Shown in pieces: positions 25,857 through 36,298 of a stretch of 64,000 nt of DNA. This DNA comes from Hemileia vastatrix (lineage: Eukaryota > Basidiomycota > Pucciniomycetes > Pucciniales > Zaghouaniaceae). Where the stretch lies: assembly GCA_030280995.1 (NCBI GenBank), contig JASXTE010000016.1, positions 19,635,501-19,699,500 on the forward strand, written 5' to 3'. The translations under genes were made by a program, and so were the position numbers. Each line of letters begins with the position of its first letter. Within the stretch, counting starts at the first letter, position 1. The notes under the pieces are model-generated. The model did no database searches and was not told where the DNA came from. It saw nothing but the letters and a program-made list of their open reading frames with translations.

Positions 25857-27000
25857 TGTCGGCCGGTCGTCTAGAAGAAGGAGAAAATGGAAGAAGGAAT
25901 GAGAGGAGGAGAAGGAGGAAAAAGGTATGGGTAATAAAAAAAATAAAATTTAATAAAATTATTTAATTTATTGAGAGAGAAACAACGATAAGTGAGCTGG
26001 GAGGTGACAACAACTTGGTTTTATTAATATTAATATTATTTTAAGTAAGAGTTCTGCGCGGCAACCAAAATAATTACTATCAGACTTAAAGCAACCTTTA
26101 AATTGTTATATAAAATTTTAATTAGATTTTTATTACTAATAAAAAGAATATAAACGTAATATAAAAATTGTATTTAAATTGTTGAGTGTATAATAAGTGA
26201 TAAGGCTACAGGGGATTATCCAAGGCCCTTTTATAGGCAATGGGTCCTCTGAAGCGCTACTATATCAGTAAATACAATGATTAGAAAGAAATAAAACAAA
26301 TATATCAAAAAGAGTAAATGAAACATAACAATATAGAGAAAAACATGAAACAATTAATTAAAAACCCAATTAAGAATCCAACTTCCCCGCCATTAATCCC
26401 CAAATCAGTAAGTGACAATAGTAAATAACTAAACAAGAGTGGAAACATAGGAACTATGAGAAATATAATTCCCAACAGATGGTCCATCCTGATTAGAGAA
26501 CATTTTAAGTGAAACAAAAAATAATTTGACGCAACAAAACAATCAATTAATCTCAATTTAGTTCAAATTAATTTATTTGTTTTTTCTAACACAATTAAGG
26601 GTCAAAAGAAGCGTCCTTAATAATTGTTTAGTGTCATATGAGAGGTATTAGTTAATATATAAATTTAAGTAATTAATTTAAATATATTATAAATCAAATT
26701 TACACTTGTAATTATAATATATGTTTTTTTTAATTAATTAAATATAAATTTATAATTATTAAATATATAAACATGCGCCATTATTTGTAGAATATATTAT
26801 ATTATGCTCAATTTAATTGTATATAAAAATATATATAACCAATAAATTTAATGTAACATTTGTATATAATAAAATTCTTCTATAATTTCATTATGTAATA
26901 AAATATTAAGTTATATTCATTAAATACAAGTTTTACTCATTCTTTAAGGGTTTATAATTTATATATCATTTACTGGACTCCTGGAATAGCCTGGCTGACA
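25857..27000 (-). repeat. 3' LTR of element B
   Basis: On the - strand it begins TGTCAGCCAGGCTATTCC and ends CTAGACGACCGGCCGACA. It carries the sole LTR difference at 26772. The small open frame at 26305-26556 repeats identically in the other LTR and is not a gene. Confidence 0.97.
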
Positions 27001-27012
27001 CTCCCTCACTCT
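27001..27012 (-). other. Polypurine tract of element B
   Basis: On the - strand AGAGTGAGGGAG directly precedes the 3' LTR. Confidence 0.85.
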
Positions 27013-27035
27013 AAAAAAAAACAATAAAAAAAATG

Positions 27036-30000
27036 CTAAGATTTTTTCTTTTTGTATTTCTTCAACAGAGCAGGCAGATTTGAAATTTCTTTGCCAGGTA
27101 TCCATGCATCATGTTCAGATGATTTGTTCTTATATCTCAATAAATATTCAGTACCTCTTTCAGAAGTGATAATTCTATCATTGAGAATTTTATCAATTTC
27201 TGCTGTTTCTGTGACTTCCTGAGGGTTTTTCTTAGGTCTTCCTCTTCTTTTTGGAAATAAGTCATTGTTGGAAGTATAAGGCTTAAGCAGAGAAATGGGA
27301 AAGACAGGATGTTTCCTATCATATGGAGAATACAATACAACTTCTACTGCATTATCACCAACCATTCTTTTAACAACAAATGGTCCTACAAAAGGATCTT
27401 TTAATTTGTGGCTACCTTGTAAATTGAAATGGACAGTAGAGATCAACACTTCATCACCCTTGTTAAATGTGTATTCTTTATGGGATTTATCCCATCTTTT
27501 CTTTTCATATTCAAATGCTTTATCAATACAATTCTGAGCATGTTTTCTACATAGCTGTTGCATTTGCATAAAAGATTTTACACCAGGGTGTAGTTCAAAC
27601 TTAGGTAATTTATTATTGAGAATTTGAGCAGGAGTGTTTGGGACATAACCTAACCAAAGCTCAAAAGGCTTTTTCTCAGTGACAGAATGAACAGTGCTAT
27701 TATATGCAAATTCAAGACCAGGCAAAAGAGTGACCCAATCATGAGTAAATCTGTCATTGTCTTTATATTCTAAACCAAAGGCACAATACCTTCTAATCAT
27801 ATCTTCCAGAGTTTGAATCATTCTTTCAGCTAGACCATCAGTCTGAGGATGGTGAGCTGTAGATAATTTTAACTCACAGCCACAAATATCCATCAAAGAG
27901 GTCCAAAACTCAGAAGTGAATTTTGGATCTCTATCAGAGATAATGGCTTTTGGAAAACCAATAATATTAAACATGTAAGACCACCATAAGAAAGCTAATT
28001 CCTTGGTGGATACATCTTTGTGGGTTGGAATAAATTTGCACATTTTTGTGAATCTATCAACTATTACCCAACAAGAGTTAAAGCTGTCTTTACCTGCAAC
28101 AGGAAGACCAGTGACAAAATCCATATTAATGATTTGCCAGGGAGCACTAGGTGCTTCAATATGTTGTAATAACCCTGCTCTCTTACCTGTTAACTTTTTA
28201 GATTTTTGGCAGGAATCACAAGATTCAACATATAATTTTGTGTCTTCAGACATATTAGCCCACCATGCAGTGTTTTTGATTCTAATCAATGTTTTTTCAA
28301 GATCAAAATGACCAGCTAATATGTCATCATGACAAAGTTTGAGGATAGTTTCTTTCATTGAAGGAGGAATAACAATTACATTGGTAAGCTTCCTTCTATA
28401 ATAAATATAACCATCTTCAATAGAAAACTTTCCTTTATTTAAAGCATTTTGGTATTTTGCAGGAAGAGTTTTTATTAATGCTTGAATTGAAGCATTCTTA
28501 GGATCATTCAAAATAGTAACTAATTTATTTAAGTCAGAATCTTTATCATATGAATCCAGTATTAACTGTAATAACTCTTCTTCCATATCAACTATAAATA
28601 TACCATGTATATGAACAGTGTCATCCTCAGGTACATAAGCAGGATTGGAGTCATTATTTGGCAGAGGCAATCTGGAGAGCATATCAACATTAGAGTGAAC
28701 ATTTCCAGCTCTGTGGATAATAGTCATCCTTCCTCTGTATTCCTGAACAGCAAGTTGCCACCTGAACATATGTCTGTTAGGTGTTTTGAGGTTTAAGAGA
28801 GATTTCACAGCACTACAGTCAGTTACCAACTCAAATTTTTGGTCATCCAAGTAGTAATGAAGTTTCTCAAGAGCCCAAACAACTGCTAAGCACTCTAATT
28901 GAGTGGCACCATATTTCAATTCACTATTTCTTAAGGTTCTTGAAATATAACAAATTACAACCTCTGAGGATTTATCATTAATAATTTGCTTTTGGTGAAG
29001 GGCAGCACCCAAACCAATAAAGCTAGCATCTGTATAAAGTACAAATGGCTTGTTAAAATCTGGGAGAGCCAATATAGGGGCTGACATTAAGCAATTTTTC
29101 AATGTATTAAAAGCTTTTTGACAGTCATCATTCCAGAGAAAAGCAACATCTTTTCTGGTTAGTTTTGTAAGAGGCAAGGCTATGACCTGATAATTTTTAA
29201 TATATTGTCTATAATAGCCACACATACCTAAAAAACTTTGGATTTCTCTTACAGAAGTTGGTGCTTTCACATTTTGAATGGCAGCAACTTTATTATGGTC
29301 TACACAAATATGTAAGCCTGACACAACATGGCCAAGGACTTTCAAAGACTGAAAACCAAATTTACACTTTCTTAAAGATAAGGTCATATTGATATCATCC
29401 ATTTTTTGGAAAACTCTATTTAAATGAATCATATGTTCATCAAAAGTTTTAGAAAAAACAATAATATCATCAATATAAACCATGAGCCAACCTTCAATAA
29501 TTTCTTGATGGAAAGTGTTATCCATGACTTTTTGGAAAACTGAAGGAGCATTTTTAGGGCCAAATGGCATCCTAACATACTTATATATTCCCATATGAGT
29601 AGCAATAAGCAAAAAATTTTGAGAATTTTTCTCAACTGGAACTTGATGATAACCTTTATTACCATCCAGACAACTAATAAATTTTGCACCTTGCAAGGTA
29701 GCATGTATTGAATTAATTCTGGGTAAAGGATAAATATCATCAACAGTATAAGTATTTAAAGCTCTGTAATCTCCACATAATCTAGCTTTATCTTATTCAT
29801 AAGAAATTAAGACTGGGGAGATGACACAATATTTGGGGGTGACATCCACTTTCTCAATGATATTCATTTTCAATAATGTTTCAATATTATCTTCAATATC
29901 TTTTCTTTTTGATGGAGAAGCAGGATATGGTTTTTTCTTAAGGGAAGGAGGAATATCACTCAAATTACAGGATAAGGTAATTTTCATCTCTTCCTGAACA

Positions 30001-33000
30001 ATTCCCAAGACATGAGAACCATGAGCAAAAGCCATAGGGAAAGAGGTAATAGAGGCAACAATAGAATCCTTTTGTTCATTAGTCAAATGATCACCAAAAG
30101 AAGCGGTATTTATTTCATGTAATAAATCATCCATTTCAGTTGTTGTTCTACCTTTACATTGGGTCAGTGAGTTACAAGATTTTAACAAATGCCCAGAAGG
30201 TTTAGGAGAAGAAATTTTGAATTTTCTTTTCCCATTCATTCCTAAGGTAAAGCAATTATTTGCTGGGTCCAGTTTCACACCAAACATGGTTAAAATATCA
30301 TTTCCCATAATAAACCAATTGCTCAAATTATCATTTTTCATGACAACAAACTCACAAATAGCTCTGACAAAACCACCATTATATTTGAAGAATACAGAGG
30401 TTTTGTATTTGCCAATAGGGAATAAGGTAGAACCATACCCTCTCCATTTTTCAGAAGTTATAGGCAATAATTTACTCAAATATTCCTTATCCACTGAAGC
30501 CAAAGCTTTTTCAGATACTACACTTCCTCCAGCACCAGAATCAAGAACTACATCAACATTTTTACCATTAATGATAACAGGTGCTTTTAAAGGGGATATA
30601 GGAATAGAATTGTTAGTAATATCTTTAATTATCTCAGCATTTTCTACTGAAGATAAATTCAATACACAATCTTCAGATATATTATTTAAATAATGGACAT
30701 CATGTTCCAACATTAAAACATCTTTAACAGATTCATTGTCATAGGAGATATTACTTTCACAGTCACTGGAAGAATTATTGACATCAAGTTCAAGTTCATC
30801 AGTGTCTTCATTTTGTTCAACAAGATGAATTTTCTTGTCACAAACATGACCCTTCTGCCACGGTTTGTTACATTTATAACAAGTATTTGTTGCATATTTT
30901 TTAGGTGCAACTGGGGCAGAGGGTTTACCAGATTTTTCTGGGAGCTTTATAGAAGGTTTATTCTGATCATTATAAGATTTACTAAGATAATTCTTTGGTT
31001 CATATCTATGGTTGAGTAGTACTTCATTACAGATATTAATGAATGAAGAATTTTCCCTTACATGCTCAGTTCTAGCCACAATCAAATCCCTAAGAGAATT
31101 TGGTAATTTATACAAAATTTTATCTCTCCAAATATCATAATCCATCTTTGGATCAATTGCTCTAAGGATTTTAGTTATTTTCATCAGAAAAACAATGGGC
31201 TTTTCAACAGAGGAGGATACATATCTAGTATTCTCATACAGTCTTTGCTGAGTTAACCTGAATTTTGAACCACCAAACTGATTCTCAATCAAGGATTTCC
31301 AATCATTCCATGTATAATGATTGTTATCTAAGAGGACAGATTCATACCACATCAAGGCTACATTGGAAAATAAAGAAATTAGCTTAGAAACAATTTCCTC
31401 ATCAGGTAGTTTATAAGATCTCTTTAAATTATCAATTCTTTGGATAAAGTGTTGCCAATCAGAGGAAGAATCACCATCAAAGGTAGGATATTGGTCTAAC
31501 TTAGGCCAATTTTTCTGACTACTGGGATGGTCCACTTTTTGGTTTGAATTATTCATTAGTAATAATTCCTGAAGTTTAGCCAGGTGTTCAGAAATTTCAT
31601 TATTTACAGAAACAGCTGGTGCATGACCATCACAAGATTTTTTGCTAGTAGCAAAAGATTTTGCAGACTCATTGTCAGTTTGTTTAATGGTTGGAATATG
31701 AGGAAGAAAGGATGAACTTTGTTCAGGTTTTTTCCCTTTATTTTTATGCAGCTTACTGGCAGAAATCTCATTTAAATCATTATTGATGGTTAAGGTTGAG
31801 AACTTTTCCTGTAGGTCAGACACATAGTTTCTTATTCTTGGAATTTCAGACATCTGGTCATTCACTTTTGCAAGAGATAGAACATTTCTGTCCTCAGAAA
31901 CTGAGTGTTTGGTACTTAGTGCATGGAAGTCATTTTTTAGTTTCTTCAACTCATTTTGTAGAGATTTTATTTCATTTTTGAATGAATAATTTTCCTCAAT
32001 AAGGGGTTTCAATTCACTCAATGTCTTATGCAGACTGATATTTCTATCTGAGATAGCTCTATGGTCACTTCTTATTTGTTTTTGTTGACTAAGAACAATA
32101 TTCAAGGTCTCTTTGATTTTTAAATAAGCTGTATCTTGTACAGAAGAACTCACTCTACATTGCAAGTGTAAATTATTTAATCTATCATTTTCATGGATTA
32201 ACACATCTCTCACATGTTTGTCTTTCACAATATTAAAATCAAGGGTATCTTTCAAAATTTCCTCAGAAGTTTTTTCAATTAAGTTATAGATTTCAGGGGG
32301 AACAGAATCATTTTTAATTGCAAGAGAAGGATTAATTAAAGATGTAGAAGTTAAATGTAAAGGTTCATCAAATGACAATTTGCTAATTACATCAATAGGG
32401 CTACTAGTTACAGGAAGCTGTCTTTTAACAGGTTTAACTGTTCTTTCACCATGTTCAATAATATTACCTGCAGAAGAAGATTTATTAGAAAACATACCCA
32501 AGTGACTATCAACCAAATTACTTACCATGGCAGAGGAGGAAACTTCCCCTGGGACTGGGTTTGGGATTGTGCTTGGGCCTTCTTTCTCCTGCTTTGTTGG
32601 TAGGGATGAGGAGGTGGATGGAAATTGGGTGTTCTGGATGGGCCAGGCTGATGATGAGGAGGATGTTGCACATTCTGTTGGTAGTGACTCATTAGATAAT
32701 CCCATTTCCATTGCTCTACTTCCATAGTATTTGGATTTTGGATGGTTGAGCTGGGTGGCTGTGAAGGTTGAGCCTGAAATTGAAGCTGATTGGGAGGCAA
32801 TTGAGGAGGGGCCTGGGCCTGAATCTGGTTCCTGAGTTCTTGGACCTGATCCCACAATGTGTCTACCTTTGCTTTGTACGTCATATTTTCTGTCTTCAAC
32901 TCTTTTATATGACTGGAGAGGTTGCTGATTTGTTGTGGCAGAGGAAGCTTTTTTATTTTGAAGCCTTTTGGAAGACCTTCTTGAGGCACTAGAGGCTTTA

Positions 33001-33203
33001 CTTCCTTCTGTGGTACTGGGGGAAGGGGGTTTGGTTTGTTTGCATTTCCTGTCATTTCCACATCCTGCAGTATGAGAATTCTTTGTGTTAGCATAAGATT
33101 TTTTATGACCAACTTTAGAAGAACTTACAGTGTCAGCATCATAGTCAATTTCTATTTCATCCACTTGCATGTTATCCATTTTTTCTGTCAAATTGTTGGA
33201 CAT
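27036..33203 (-). CDS. gag-pol polyprotein of element B, three predicted exons, one internal stop
   Basis: Predicted Gag-protease-RT-RNase H-integrase-chromodomain polyprotein. The unspliced frame from ATG 33203 is 2055 codons with one in-frame TAA at 29793-29795, inside the reverse transcriptase (ISYE-stop-DKARLCGDY; element A has CAA there). Conserved splice signals suggest exons 33203-33129, 33064-32526 and 32403-27036. The middle exon is read in another frame, with a coiled coil (QQISNLSSHIKELKTENMTY) and Pro-rich end (GKFPPLP). Further on, in unspliced codon numbering: capsid-like region about 564, zinc knuckle CYKCNKPWQKGHVC about 773, protease VVLDSGAGGS about 889, RT YIDD about 1241, RNase H LYTDAS about 1389, integrase zinc-binding region about 1625-1665 and D/D/E at about 1693, 1755 and 1790, chromodomain (EYLLRYKNKSSEHDAWIP) about 2020-2050. 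All catalytic motifs are intact, so the single stop is probably a recent lesion or a sequence error. Confidence 0.93.
32404..32525 (-). other. Predicted gag intron 2 of element B (122 nt)
   Basis: The donor CCATG|GTAAGT is kept at the same place in A (11302) and as GTGAGT in C (about 36942). The proposed acceptor ACTAG|TAGCCC removes 122 nt and returns the middle-exon frame to the main frame without creating a stop. An earlier acceptor (TTCTTCTGCAG, 58 nt) looks stronger, with a CTAAT branch-like site, but gives an immediate stop. The acceptor choice is therefore uncertain. Confidence 0.55.
33065..33128 (-). other. Predicted gag intron 1 of element B (64 nt)
   Basis: GTAAGT donor, GCTAAC branch-type site and TACTGCAG acceptor. 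Splicing joins the 25-codon first exon (MSNNLTEKMDNMQVD...) in phase 0 to DVEMTGNANKPNPLPP in a second frame. Element A has the same arrangement at 10780-10834 (GTAAGT, AGCTAAC, TATCCAG), although the intron sequences differ. Confidence 0.75.
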
Positions 33204-33903
33204 ACTAGTGGGAAGATTAATATTTTACTTTGTACTTTATAAAAAAAATAATCAAAGTTAGTCAATAATTGCTCCAAATAATAAAAAAAATTTTTTAATT
33301 AATTAAATTATAGAAAAAATAACTTTCAATATAAAGTAATAATTAAAAAATTAATTTTTTTTAAAAAAAAATGGATTGCAAGTTTAAATTGGGAATAACA
33401 AGTTAGTTAATTCAACCAATTAATTACCAATATTAAATATGGCAATATATTGGGACTAAGCACAATGTACTTTTAAGTCAACCAAAATTAACAATAATTA
33501 ATAATAAAAAAAAATTAAATTAATAATTCAATTTGTATTAATAATGATGTCAATTCTTCTAGGACTAAGAGGATTTAACACTCTATAATGGTCAACTAGG
33601 AAAAAAAAAATTTTTTTTTTAAAAATTGAACACTTACACTCAGTGAATCAGCAATTAAGCCACAATCACTGTTATTGCAATAAAAATATAGTATTATGAG
33701 TGAGAGGCGCAAAGGTGAACTTACTATAGTGATCGAAAAATCACTTCAAAATAATATAAAAATTAATATTATATAAACCTAATATGTCGAACCCAAGTTC
33801 GAAACACAGTCGCGGCAAAAGTTTCGTTTTGCTAGGTGGTCCGTGCGTTTTGTTGTTCGTCGCCAGGCTTCGATCGTCGTCGTCGTTTGGAAAGGCCCTC
33901 AGT
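33204..33903 (-). other. Leader of element B with CpG-rich LTR-proximal part
   Basis: Non-coding leader between the 5' LTR and gag. The 100 bases next to the LTR (about 33800-33903) are rich in CpG (repeated CGACGACG and TTCG words), unlike almost everything around them. The bases after the LTR on the - strand are ACTGAGGGCCTTTCCAAACG, which do not start with TGG, so a standard tRNA 3'-end primer site is not evident. Confidence 0.7.
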
Positions 33904-35047
33904 TGTCGGCCGGTCGTCTAGAAGAAGGAGAAAATGGAAGAAGGAATGAGAGGAGGAGAAGGAGGAAAAAGGTATGGGTAATAAAAAAAATAAAATTTAA
34001 TAAAATTATTTAATTTATTGAGAGAGAAACAACGATAAGTGAGCTGGGAGGTGACAACAACTTGGTTTTATTAATATTAATATTATTTTAAGTAAGAGTT
34101 CTGCGCGGCAACCAAAATAATTACTATCAGACTTAAAGCAACCTTTAAATTGTTATATAAAATTTTAATTAGATTTTTATTACTAATAAAAAGAATATAA
34201 ACGTAATATAAAAATTGTATTTAAATTGTTGAGTGTATAATAAGTGATAAGGCTACAGGGGATTATCCAAGGCCCTTTTATAGGCAATGGGTCCTCTGAA
34301 GCGCTACTATATCAGTAAATACAATGATTAGAAAGAAATAAAACAAATATATCAAAAAGAGTAAATGAAACATAACAATATAGAGAAAAACATGAAACAA
34401 TTAATTAAAAACCCAATTAAGAATCCAACTTCCCCGCCATTAATCCCCAAATCAGTAAGTGACAATAGTAAATAACTAAACAAGAGTGGAAACATAGGAA
34501 CTATGAGAAATATAATTCCCAACAGATGGTCCATCCTGATTAGAGAACATTTTAAGTGAAACAAAAAATAATTTGACGCAACAAAACAATCAATTAATCT
34601 CAATTTAGTTCAAATTAATTTATTTGTTTTTTCTAACACAATTAAGGGTCAAAAGAAGCGTCCTTAATAATTGTTTAGTGTCATATGAGAGGTATTAGTT
34701 AATATATAAATTTAAGTAATTAATTTAAATATATTATAAATCAAATTTACACTTGTAATTATAATATATGTTTTTTTTAATTAATTAAATATAAATTTAT
34801 AATTATTAAATATATAAAAATGCGCCATTATTTGTAGAATATATTATATTATGCTCAATTTAATTGTATATAAAAATATATATAACCAATAAATTTAATG
34901 TAACATTTGTATATAATAAAATTCTTCTATAATTTCATTATGTAATAAAATATTAAGTTATATTCATTAAATACAAGTTTTACTCATTCTTTAAGGGTTT
35001 ATAATTTATATATCATTTACTGGACTCCTGGAATAGCCTGGCTGACA
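33904..35047 (-). repeat. 5' LTR of element B
   Basis: 1144 bp, identical to the 3' LTR except at 34819. The promoter should drive - strand transcription of gag-pol. Confidence 0.97.
34271..34310 (-). promoter_or_regulatory. LTR core promoter of element B
   Basis: On the - strand GCGCTTCAGAGG, then CCATTGCCTATAAAAGGGCC. The same GCGCTTCA plus CCTATA(T/A)AAAGG layout occurs in the LTRs of C and in the LTR at 54283, which supports a conserved TATA-containing promoter. The transcription start is inferred about 30 bases downstream. Confidence 0.6.
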
Positions 35048-35579
35048 AAAAACCTTTTGTGATTTCATTGGTGGTAAATTTGGGCTTTTACTTGTGTGTG
35101 TTACACGTTCTATTTTTCTTCTTATCTTATTGTTAAAGTTACACTGTAAATTTTTTACTTCATTTTTTCTCATGTATCTGTTTTTCTGGTGCTTCAGGGA
35201 ATTCCTTGCCTATATAAAGGCATTGGTTAGTGCCCTGAATACTCATCACTTACATTATTTTATCTTATACTATAATTTTATTATTATAAATCAAATCAAA
35301 AAATTATATTACAAATTATTAATTATACTGCAGCAAAATTCCCTTTAAATAAATAATAAGAGTGTTATACAGTTATAGATTGTATTAAGAGAGTATTTTT
35401 AAAATTTTTTAATTGCGTTGATTAAGCAGAGAAAAGACAGTAATTACAAACTTATATATAACTAAAAACTTTTACAAGTCCCTTTATAAGTCCCTACAGT
35501 TTTCAATAGTCTTATTCATATCTTCTAATTCTTCTTCTTCTTCCTGTGTTTCCTAGTACTTCTAGATGACCAGAAAACA
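35048..35579 (+). repeat. 5' LTR of element C, second part
   Basis: Resumes after the AAAAA duplication with CCTTTTGTGATTTCATTGG, matching 43360 onward. It contains TTGCCTATATAAAGGC (TATA at 35211-35220) and ends near TCTAGATGACCAGAAAACA. Confidence 0.93.
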
Positions 35580-36298
35580 ATTTAGGGCCTTTCCAAACAA
35601 AGTTGATTTTTGATGATTGGACAAATTACTGACGCACAGACCACCTTGCACATGCAAAACCAACTTTTGGCGCATATGTGAATCAAAACGCTGTCTTCCA
35701 AATACAGGTTACATAGTTCTTATATTCATATAGTTTGTAGTGATTTTTTGATCACTTTAGTAAGTCTCACTTTGCACCTCACAATTATAATATTAAATTT
35801 CTATTGCAATAACAGTGCCTTATCTTTTTTTCTGAGACACTGAGTTTAAGTAATCAATTTTTAAATACTTTTTTTCCTAGTTGATAATAATAGAGCAAAC
35901 CACTTAGTCCTAGAAGATTTTTATTTTTTGATTAAATTATTTATTTAATTATTCATTAAATTTTGATAATATTGGTTGACAATAATAGTGCTATGTGTTT
36001 ATTCCCAATTATTTCCATTTAATTTTGGGATTATAATTATTGGTTGACATTTATACTTTTTTATTTTTCCCAAGTTAATAATTAGTTGTTATTATTTTAT
36101 ATTATAAATAAAATCACATTAATTGATTATTAATAAATTTTTAATTTTATAATAATCTTAATAATTTTTTTATTATGAATTTTATTTTAACTCAAGTAAT
36201 ATATTAATATTTATATTCATATTGTTTTAAAATATTGAACACCGCATTTGAGAAATTGAGTTCACTCTTTTTGACAAAAACTTTATTTTTTAGATATC
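35580..36298 (+). other. Leader of element C
   Basis: AT-rich non-coding leader matching that of element B. The first bases share AGGGCCTTTCCAAAC with B, but most CpG positions of B are TpG, CpA or otherwise changed here. Confidence 0.7.

Larger units (their letters stand above)
25857..35047 (-). mobile_element. Young, nearly intact Ty3/Gypsy chromodomain retrotransposon (element B)
   Basis: A 9.19-kb element on the - strand with two 1144-bp LTRs that differ, by direct comparison, at a single position (C at 26772, A at 34819). Flanks are AAAAA (25852-25856) and AAAAA (35048-35052). A polypurine tract abuts the 3' LTR. The coding region is interrupted by only one stop. It sits inside the 5' LTR of its older relative, element C. 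Confidence 0.97.

Noticed and set aside
26305..26556. 83-codon frame on -, repeated identically at 34352-34603
   Set aside because: It lies inside the two LTRs of element B; the identity reflects the LTR pair, not a conserved gene.
29697..29795. In-frame TAA of element B as a programmed gag-pol readthrough site
   Set aside because: It lies deep inside the RT domain and relatives A and C have sense codons there.
32467..32525. Alternative 58-nt intron 2 in element B ending at TTCTTCTGCAG
   Set aside because: Splice signals look good, but the junction gives TGG then TAA, and 58 nt does not restore the main frame; kept only as a possible minor isoform.
35094..35348. 84-codon frame on +
   Set aside because: Inside the second part of the 5' LTR of element C; Phe/Leu-rich, not preserved in the 3' LTR.
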